Assembly: GCA_049316985.1 (NCBI GenBank) | Contig: JBMOJB010000055.1 | Coordinates: 1 to 20,657 of the forward strand | DNA from: CANHEE01 sp049316985 | GTDB taxonomy: Bacteria > Bacteroidota > Bacteroidia > Chitinophagales > Saprospiraceae | Reading direction: 5' to 3' | DNA: 20,657 nucleotides | Shown: in pieces, positions 14,620 through 20,657 of the stretch | How positions within the stretch are numbered: position 1 is the first letter of the stretch | Layout: every line of letters begins with the position of its first letter | Program-made: the position numbers and the translations under genes | Notes under the pieces: generated by a model | What the model was told of the DNA's origin: nothing | The model's database searches: none | The model's input: the letters and a program-made list of their open reading frames with translations, nothing else

Positions 14620-15522
14620 TTAAAAAAATCTGATATTCTTCACTTTTTCATTTGCACATCCGCAAAAAGTATACTCCATCATCACTTCAATACTTCCTGT
14701 CGTGTTTTTTCTGATTGATGAAGTTGTAAAATCATAAGCTATTCCCACTCGAGTAGCAGGATTGGCCTGATATTGCAATAATGCATCAAAGGAATCCGTT
14801 GTTCTGTAGGAACCACCTACCCAGATTTTGTTAAGTATTATCAAGTTTGCATTGAAATCTATAGCAGTTGGTGCACTTTTATTGTACGTGAAAAGTATGG
14901 ACGGTGAGAATTTAACTTGTTGATTGAGCGCAATTAAGGCGCCTGCCATTCCGAAATAAGTTCTTTGATCTCTTCCATTTGGTTTTTTACTGTACAAAGC
15001 GTTTTTGAAAAAACGCGGAGCAGAGAGGCCGAAGAAAATGCTCTTGGACTGGTAGTAAAGTCCGGCGCCAAAATTTGGGGCCATTCGTGCATTGTAATTG
15101 CCAATGCTGTTATCCACGATGTCAGCAGGATCTGCTTTGCTCCAGTCAAAGCGATTGTATTCACCCTCTGCCCGGATACCCACACTCAAGTTGCCGTTGG
15201 CTACTTTCATGCGATAGGCATAATTCAGTGTAGCATTATAGTTTTCAGTTAGTCCGAGCTGATCCCTTTGTATTGATATTCCGGCACCTACCTTGTCCTT
15301 CATAAATGCTTTGTGCGCCCAAATATTGGCCGAATGCGGCGCTGTTGGTAGATTGAACCATTGATGTCTGTAAATTCCACCCAGGACTAAATCTGATTTA
15401 CTTCCGGCATAAGCAGGATTGTAGGCCATGCGATTGAATGCAAAATGAGTGTATTGTGCTTCTTGCTGCGCATAAATACCGACTGCGCAAAATTGTATAA
15501 GGAGAAAAAATATTTTTTTCAT
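14620..15522 (-). CDS. PorP/SprF-family type IX secretion outer-membrane protein
   Basis: The 300-aa product has a signal peptide (1-19, ending GIYAQ) followed by the family signature QYTHFAFNRMAYNPAYAGS (23-41) and LGGIYRHQWFNLPTAPHS (47-64). The remainder alternates short strands as expected for an outer-membrane barrel (for example KVGAGISIQRDQLGLTENYN). Known members are PorP, a T9SS component, and SprF, which is needed for the surface display of the adhesin SprB carrying a type B (CHU_C) C-terminal domain. Bacteroidota have many paralogues, each usually next to one CHU_C cargo gene. Here the cargo gene ends 29 bp upstream and the PorE-like gene begins 75 bp downstream, all on the minus strand, so this is most likely a dedicated SprF-type partner. 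Confidence 0.92.
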   Translation of the reverse strand: MKKIFFLLIQFCAVGIYAQQEAQYTHFAFNRMAYNPAYAGSKSDLVLGGIYRHQWFNLPTAPHSANIWAHKAFMKDKVGAGISIQRDQLGLTENYNATLNYAYRMKVANGNLSVGIRAEGEYNRFDWSKADPADIVDNSIGNYNARMAPNFGAGLYYQSKSIFFGLSAPRFFKNALYSKKPNGRDQRTYFGMAGALIALNQQVKFSPSILFTYNKSAPTAIDFNANLIILNKIWVGGSYRTTDSFDALLQYQANPATRVGIAYDFTTSSIRKNTTGSIEVMMEYTFCGCANEKVKNIRFF

Positions 15523-15551
15523 TATTGTAAATTTTATGTTCTGCTTTGAAA

Positions 15552-18500
15552 TTATTCCCTGATAAGCGTCAGATATCCCATTCTACCGACTGGATTGCCT
15601 GCTTCTGTTCTGAAAATGTAATAATAAGTGCCCGCCGGAAGCAGTTCTCCTTTAAATGTGCCTCCCCAGGTATTTTGATAACTATTTTCCTGATGTACCA
15701 TGTAGCCCCAGCGATTGTAAACAACCAATTCGCTATTAGGAAAATTGGCAGCGCAGGAAAGCTGCAGTACATCATTTGCTCCGTCCCCGTTGGGCGTCAG
15801 AATATTTGGGAAATGACATGCTTCTAAAGCGATATCTTGCTTTTCCATTTTGATCTTAATGGTCGCTTCAGAACAAATATCTGCGCAATCTTCGTAGCAG
15901 ATCTTGTACGTAATTAAATCCTCGCCTTCAAATTTTGCATTTGGTGTATACGTGCATAAACCATCTACCAGCTCAATTTTGCCATGTTCAGGTGTTTTGA
16001 CAATACTCATATTCCATTTGAGCGAAGTAGTGGTTATGTCATTGTTAAGAACATTAAATTTTATTTCTTTTCCGGTCGTGGTTGAAAAAGCATCATTGTT
16101 GGCTTTCAATATACCATTTAGTCCGATATTATTTATTTTGATGTCGACCGAGATGGCAAATGCCGAACTGCAACCGTCTATGTCAATTACTTTAGCGGTA
16201 AAAGGCGGTACAGCATCCACATGATTTATAGTTAACGAAATTTGCTTCGTAGTTTGCTGAAGCGTATCTCCAACTCCATTTCTCCAAATTATTTTTTCAA
16301 GATTGATGTAATCCTGATTGATGAACATTTGAATAGTTCCATTGCAAACCGGGCTATTGGTGATAATTATTGGTTGAACGAGTAATTTATCGCAGCTGAT
16401 ATCTCTGAAATTTGGATTTCCATCATTATCAAGGTCCGCGCATGGAGCACCTGTAGGACATTCGTCCTTATCTGGTTTTCCATCTCCATCTGTATCGCTA
16501 TCCCTAAAATCAGGAATTCCATCTTTATCCCAGTCGGGGCCATCGCTTCGTTTGCCGCACTCGTAGTTATCGGGAAGTCCGTCATTGTCAGAGTCAAGAT
16601 CATCTACATCTGCTATTCCATCTCTATCAGTGTCTTCGCAAGTGATTCCTTTTGTAGAACATTCATATTGGTCATCGATGCCATCGCCATCGCGATCAAT
16701 ATCTTTATAATTGGGAAGACCATCTTTATCTAAATCACCACAAATGGATCCTGCACACTCGGTTTCGTCTGGCAGACTATCGCCATCAGAATCCAGATCA
16801 CGGAAATCCGGCGTGCCATCACCGTCGGTATCAGCGCAATTATTTTTTACACCGCATTCATACGCATCGGGTAATTTGTCATTATCGGAATCAAGATCAT
16901 CAATGTCAGCAATGCCGTCCTTGTCGGTATCCTCACATTGAATTCCTTTTGTTGAGCACTCGTATTGGTCATCAATTCCATCTCCATCGCGATCTGTATC
17001 TCTGAAGTTTGGAAGTCCATCCTTATCCAGGTCTCCACAAGTGGCGCCGTTACATTCCGTTTCGTCAGGCAGACTATCGTTGTCAGAATCCAGGTCTCTA
17101 AAGTCTGGGATTCCATCACCATCAGTATCGGGACAGCTGTTGAATTGTCCACATTCGTAGGCATCCGGTAATTTATCATTGTCGGAATCCAGGTCATCGG
17201 CATCGGCAATACCATCGCCATCTGTATCGATGCAGTTTTGGCCATTTGAATTGCATTCATAAGTGTCCGCTATTCCATCTCCGTCGCGATCTGTATCTCT
17301 AAAAGCCGGTTTGCCATCTTTATCCAAATCAATACACGGCGTAGAGTTGCATTCAAAAATATCCAGAAGACCATCATTATCGGAATCCGTATCCCGGAAA
17401 TCAGGTTTGCCATCTTTGTCTGTATCTGTCAATTCAGCTGAAGCAGAAAGTGGTGTAGGGCGACCGAAAGCGTCAATTATTGCGTTAGTGCCTAATAGGC
17501 CGTCATTATCGGGATCAGGTTTATCAGATTCATATACATCAAATAAATTATCACCATCAGCATCAGCATCTCTGAAATCCGGTATGGCATCATTGTCGCT
17601 ATCGAACACAAGGGAAATCGAACTTAAAATATTATTGTTAGGATCTTTGTATACGGGTTGTCCGGCAGTGTTTACTGCAGGTTTTCCAATGCCTAACTTC
17701 CCATTGTTGTCTGCATCCATGTATTCACTGATTCTATTGACTTCGATCACATCATTGATGCCATCATTGTCAGCATCGAGATCCAGGTAATCCGGATAGC
17801 TATCTTTGTCAGTATCAGTAGGTTTATCGATTCCTTTTCCGGAGTTAATGGGCGCAATATAAGCAGCTAATCCGCGGGTGTTGTTGAGGTCTGCATTGCC
17901 AATATCAAATCTGCCCGTGTTTCCTCCATCTAAGTCTTGGGAGTAACCTGCCTCTACCAAATCATTTGCAGCGTCATTGTCAGCATCGAGGTCTAAGAAA
18001 TCGGGGTAGTCGTCCTTATCAGTATCGGCGGGGCTTGTTTTTGATGTGCTGGAAATGCTATTGGGATCGCTATCGATCGGGTCATACAATCCGTTGAAAC
18101 CAAATTGTTGATAATCGCCATCTATTATACCATTTGCGTCTGTATCCGGTTGCTTGTGATTGGCTTCTGTCAGGTCGGTGATGCCATCATTGTCAGAATC
18201 GAGATCCAGATGGTTGGGAACATTATCGCCATCTGCATCGTAAATCGGGTTGATTCGGTCGCATTTTCCATTATTATCCAGATCTACGCAATTATTATTA
18301 ATTGCCGGATCATTGGCGTCGAGATAGTTGGGCACACCATCATTGTCTTCATCATGGGAAGGATCCTTTGTACTTGGAAGGCAAAGGAACCCGGATCCTG
18401 AAGTTGGACAGAATTCCTGCGTATCGTCTATTCCATCATTATCGTCATCGAGATCAACTAAGTCGAACACTTTGTCATTGTCACTATCAGCACCCGGTAT

Positions 18501-20129
18501 ATAATTGCAGTCGGGCACAATAGCGATTGATAATTTCACTGCCGGAATCCTGGAATTTTCAAAATAGGCCCAATTGTCTAAAAGTTTCCAATTGCCCCAA
18601 TCACCGGAGTACTGGTAAGCCATGTCTGTCGGTTTCGCATTTCCCGGCGTACTGCCACCGCTGACAGGCCCTCCAATGGCTGAGTGGTCGTAATACAAGG
18701 TGTAATCAGGCGTATTGAATCCATTCAATCTTTTGAAAGTAATTCCACCCGTATTGTTTTCGATATCATAAAGCATGAGGTGGATTTCACCCCCATTAAT
18801 TTTAATTTGAAATTTCAATTCGAAATTGGATACAAAAGGAGGTATTGCTCCGTTGGCAAATTTACCATCCCAATAGATAGAATCTCTACCACCATTTAAT
18901 TTTTTGTCAATTGACACATCAATCCCATCATCATATATTCCATTTCCGTTGAGATCGAGTTGCAATACAACTTTTCCCACCACATTGGTATTGAATCGAA
19001 AATAAACCCCTTTACCTGGTACCAGCATGTTTTTGCCTAAGCAATATTTTCCGGTAGCCAAGGCTTCTTTACTTGGAACCATTTCCAGGTCACGAATCCA
19101 TGAATCAACCGGTAATTTACTTTTTAGCCATGTATTGTAGGTATTTTTTCCAAAGATTTCGGTGACGGTTGCGCCGTAGGGAAGATCATCAGCCGGCGGA
19201 TTTAGAAAAATTTTGTGGTTGGCAATATTTCCTATATCTTGAACTTGTGGATTTAAGTAATACAGGTTGCCATCACTCAAGTTATTCAGATTTTCAACCC
19301 TTTCATATTTTTCTGCAATAGAAGACTTGTAGGTAGGTCTGCCCTTGGCATCAATGAGACCTACGGAATTGAATGCAACTGGGAAGCCCCAGGGGTCGAC
19401 ATCCTTGAAATTCAATTCATATATATATCCATCTTTAGTTAATACATAAAGCAAGGGCGAAACAAGATTTCCGTTTTCATTGACAGCAGTGTACAACTCG
19501 TTGCTGAATAATCTACCTTTCAGCAGTGTACTTCCTATTGTATTTCCCGCTCCATTTTGAGAAACAGTTAAATCCCACGCCAATATTACACGCATGATTT
19601 CAGGTTGATCTTTACTTCGCGTCCAAGCATCTTTGTTATCCAGGTTTTTAAATTCGAAGAACTCGTAACCCGGAAAATTAAAATTGAAAGACCATACCCC
19701 CTCTTCACCTGTTTTTACTTGAAAAACTGCCGGAACATAACCTGCGCCATTTTTGGTGCCACCACCTGATGGGCCTGCTTTTTCCTGTGTATCATTGAAA
19801 ATGATTCCATTCGCATTTGACTTTCCGTCGATAACTGCCACTTTTACTCCACTGGGGTTAAATACTTCCACAAAGCCACCACGAATACCAATATGACTGG
19901 CACCAACATTAATGAATTCACCTTCTTTGGCATAGACTTTCATCTGTTGATTGTAATCTGTGCACAAAAAGAGTCTTTTTCCCGGATATTTAACTAAGTC
20001 TATCGATCCTTCGGCATGACTTTCCAATGAAAGCAATAAAAGTGTAATGCACATTAATAATGGCACCAGAATAATGTGCCAAATTGAAGCAATACGATTG
20101 AAAAATGGGGTGGTAGATGATGTTGTCAT
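15552..20129 (-). CDS. Giant surface protein with thrombospondin type 3 repeats and T9SS type B (CHU_C) C-terminus
   Basis: From the ATG at 20129 the product is 1525 aa. The frame runs on to a TTG at 20237, but the signal peptide (FFNRIASIWHIILVPLLMCI... to SHAEG, about residue 40) fits the inner ATG. Residues 41-540 are an unrecognised region rich in predicted strands. About 544-1243 hold some 35 acidic thrombospondin type 3 motifs (DxDxDG types such as DTDRDGDGIDD and DLDSDNDKLPD), which bind calcium. A bacterial Ig/cadherin-like domain follows (about 1340-1428, ANNDAFSTTTGKEIKFNVLN...). The end is a gliding-motility type B sorting domain from CHFPNILTPNGDG (about 1437) to the C-terminus, the form secreted with SprF-type partners. 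It is the first gene of the operon with PorP/SprF and PorE-like genes. An adhesin or stalk-like role is an inference. No enzymatic domain is visible. Confidence 0.9.
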   Translation of the reverse strand: MTTSSTTPFFNRIASIWHIILVPLLMCITLLLLSLESHAEGSIDLVKYPGKRLFLCTDYNQQMKVYAKEGEFINVGASHIGIRGGFVEVFNPSGVKVAVIDGKSNANGIIFNDTQEKAGPSGGGTKNGAGYVPAVFQVKTGEEGVWSFNFNFPGYEFFEFKNLDNKDAWTRSKDQPEIMRVILAWDLTVSQNGAGNTIGSTLLKGRLFSNELYTAVNENGNLVSPLLYVLTKDGYIYELNFKDVDPWGFPVAFNSVGLIDAKGRPTYKSSIAEKYERVENLNNLSDGNLYYLNPQVQDIGNIANHKIFLNPPADDLPYGATVTEIFGKNTYNTWLKSKLPVDSWIRDLEMVPSKEALATGKYCLGKNMLVPGKGVYFRFNTNVVGKVVLQLDLNGNGIYDDGIDVSIDKKLNGGRDSIYWDGKFANGAIPPFVSNFELKFQIKINGGEIHLMLYDIENNTGGITFKRLNGFNTPDYTLYYDHSAIGGPVSGGSTPGNAKPTDMAYQYSGDWGNWKLLDNWAYFENSRIPAVKLSIAIVPDCNYIPGADSDNDKVFDLVDLDDDNDGIDDTQEFCPTSGSGFLCLPSTKDPSHDEDNDGVPNYLDANDPAINNNCVDLDNNGKCDRINPIYDADGDNVPNHLDLDSDNDGITDLTEANHKQPDTDANGIIDGDYQQFGFNGLYDPIDSDPNSISSTSKTSPADTDKDDYPDFLDLDADNDAANDLVEAGYSQDLDGGNTGRFDIGNADLNNTRGLAAYIAPINSGKGIDKPTDTDKDSYPDYLDLDADNDGINDVIEVNRISEYMDADNNGKLGIGKPAVNTAGQPVYKDPNNNILSSISLVFDSDNDAIPDFRDADADGDNLFDVYESDKPDPDNDGLLGTNAIIDAFGRPTPLSASAELTDTDKDGKPDFRDTDSDNDGLLDIFECNSTPCIDLDKDGKPAFRDTDRDGDGIADTYECNSNGQNCIDTDGDGIADADDLDSDNDKLPDAYECGQFNSCPDTDGDGIPDFRDLDSDNDSLPDETECNGATCGDLDKDGLPNFRDTDRDGDGIDDQYECSTKGIQCEDTDKDGIADIDDLDSDNDKLPDAYECGVKNNCADTDGDGTPDFRDLDSDGDSLPDETECAGSICGDLDKDGLPNYKDIDRDGDGIDDQYECSTKGITCEDTDRDGIADVDDLDSDNDGLPDNYECGKRSDGPDWDKDGIPDFRDSDTDGDGKPDKDECPTGAPCADLDNDGNPNFRDISCDKLLVQPIIITNSPVCNGTIQMFINQDYINLEKIIWRNGVGDTLQQTTKQISLTINHVDAVPPFTAKVIDIDGCSSAFAISVDIKINNIGLNGILKANNDAFSTTTGKEIKFNVLNNDITTTSLKWNMSIVKTPEHGKIELVDGLCTYTPNAKFEGEDLITYKICYEDCADICSEATIKIKMEKQDIALEACHFPNILTPNGDGANDVLQLSCAANFPNSELVVYNRWGYMVHQENSYQNTWGGTFKGELLPAGTYYYIFRTEAGNPVGRMGYLTLIRE
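16440..17333 (-). repeat. Higher-order repeat: three ~99-codon units within the TSP3 region
   Basis: Three adjacent coding units span 17333-17037 (99 aa), 17036-16740 (99 aa) and 16739-16440 (100 aa). Each combines six TSP3 motifs in the same order. In units 1 and 2 there are six Cys at unit positions 27, 34, 61, 67, 94 and 99. The ATTCCTTTTGT match at 16645 and 16942 shows the 297-bp DNA period between units 3 and 2. Many synonymous differences suggest the duplications are not very recent. Confidence 0.85.
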
Positions 20130-20538
20130 GTACTTTGTTCGGATATGTTCGATTACTACAGCTTGTATTGATATTGGGACATCAAGCTTATCAAGCATTG
20201 CAGAACAAATTCTGTTCCAAATTTCATTTTTCTGCAATATGTAGCGAATTCATATCAAGTACAAAATTGCGCTTGCTTACAGACTTTAACTAAAATCGAA
20301 TGCGAATAATAAGTGTGAAAATTGTCGCATAATTAAAAAATAGTTGGAAATTGTAGCAAATAGTTGTAAAATATACTTAAGTTTACCCTCAGCTGCAGAA
20401 TATTATATTTTTGTAACTTATTTTTCGAATGAAAGTAATTTGTTTTTTCCTGAAATTTAACCGTTATAAACACAAGCAAATACTCAACAATCCAGAAAAA
20501 AAACGGAAACAAAATGAGAGTGAATTTGGATAAAATCC
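20130..20538. other. AT-rich intergenic region upstream of the giant surface-protein operon
   Basis: No convincing gene lies here. The region should contain the operon's promoter, but I find no exact TAnnTTTG on the minus strand. On the plus strand, TATTTTTG at 20406-20413 matches the -7 consensus and precedes a 34-codon frame (20429-20533), described under findings. A minus-strand frame across 20333-20584 overlaps the terminator and appears spurious. I see no tRNA or other structured RNA. Confidence 0.5.
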
Positions 20539-20578
20539 AAAAAAAAAGCGGCACATCAGATTTATCTGATTGTGCCGC
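20539..20578 (-). terminator. Minus-strand terminator of the gene entering from the right edge
   Basis: GCGGCACATCAGAT (20548-20561) pairs with ATCTGATTGTGCCGC (20564-20578) with one bulged T. Read on the minus strand, the stem is followed by nine Ts (complement of 20539-20547). It lies 11 bp after the stop codon of the partial gene at 20589-20657. The plus-strand side lacks a strong T tract. Confidence 0.88.
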
Positions 20579-20588
20579 CTTCAATAAT

Positions 20589-20657
20589 TTAAAAACTCCT
20601 ATTTAGGGTTTGCTGAAGATTCAAAGAATCTTTTTTGAAATCAGCATTGAAATTGAA
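20589..20657 (-). CDS. 3' end of a gene cut by the window edge
   Basis: A minus-strand frame is open from the right edge for 22 codons and ends at a TAA (complement of TTA at 20589-20591). The visible residues end ...FKKDSLNLQQTLNRSF. The strong minus-strand terminator 11 bp downstream is the main reason to believe it is real, since such a terminator needs a gene upstream. The piece is too short to assign to any family. Confidence 0.5.
   Translation of the reverse strand, partial: FNFNADFKKDSLNLQQTLNRSF

Noticed and set aside
16847..17260. 137-codon minus-strand frame inside the giant protein gene
   Set aside because: It is a frame-shifted reading of the same TSP3 repeats, rich in Met/Ile/Thr, and lies wholly inside the real gene.
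16711..17790. Long plus-strand open frames opposite the TSP3 repeats (16711-16941, 16965-17171, 17263-17790) rich in Ser-Leu-Pro
   Set aside because: They are the antisense shadow of a periodic Asp-rich coding repeat, whose regular codons keep other frames open. The minus-strand protein has clear domains.
20130..20237. 36-residue N-terminal extension of the giant surface protein starting at a TTG
   Set aside because: It would place a polar stretch ahead of the signal peptide; the ATG at 20129 gives a better export signal.
20333..20584. 83-codon minus-strand open frame at the right end
   Set aside because: It runs through the terminator hairpin at 20539-20578 and translates the poly-A tract as hydrophobic low-complexity sequence; no family resemblance.

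Overview
The window reads as chromosomal DNA of a Bacteroidota bacterium, probably of the Saprospiria/Chitinophagia type. Four things point there. Two proteins carry type IX secretion (T9SS) sorting domains: a type A tail on a metalloprotease and a gliding-motility type B tail on a giant repeat protein. There is a PorP/SprF protein and a PorE-like OmpA protein. Several families are largely confined to this phylum (DUF4293, DUF5777, DUF5723). The -7 promoter motif TAnnTTTG occurs upstream of several genes, and no Shine-Dalgarno sites stand out. I see no phage, insertion sequence, CRISPR array, tRNA or rRNA.

Layout. 1-327 is non-coding: a 4x14-bp array with a GCTTCGC core, an AT-rich 8-bp array and a terminator. 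A minus-strand malate dehydrogenase follows (328-1254). On the plus strand come a secreted M43-like metalloprotease (1553-3157) and a tight housekeeping cluster csaA - heptose-7-P kinase - nth (3246-5180). Next is an envelope cassette: mono-haem cytochrome c lipoprotein, OB-fold membrane protein, YceI protein and DUF5777 beta-barrel (5323-7753). A second envelope pair is a 511-aa lipoprotein plus a DUF5723-like barrel (7935-10802). A divergent pair, DUF4293 membrane protein (-) and OsmC (+), is followed by a GTGCTTCGCAC repeat array and a VOC protein (to 12370).

The last 8 kb is a three-gene minus-strand operon, read from 20129 to 12490. It encodes a ~1525-aa surface protein with about 35 calcium-binding thrombospondin type 3 motifs and a CHU_C (type B) sorting domain, then a PorP/SprF protein, then a PorE-like TPR/beta-propeller/OmpA protein. 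By analogy with SprB/SprF this is a self-contained export-and-anchor unit: cargo, dedicated outer-membrane partner and peptidoglycan-binding periplasmic protein. At the right edge the last 22 codons of another minus-strand gene enter the window, followed by its terminator.

Six plus-strand or minus-strand genes have apparent upstream extensions that begin with TTG, GTG or a poor ATG. I moved their starts to the ATG that precedes a proper signal peptide, membrane segment or family N-terminus. The most interesting items are the cytochrome/OB/YceI/DUF5777 cassette, the 99-residue higher-order repeat with three Cys pairs in the giant surface protein, the two intergenic GCTTCGC-core arrays, and an endonuclease III with a degraded iron-sulfur cluster loop.
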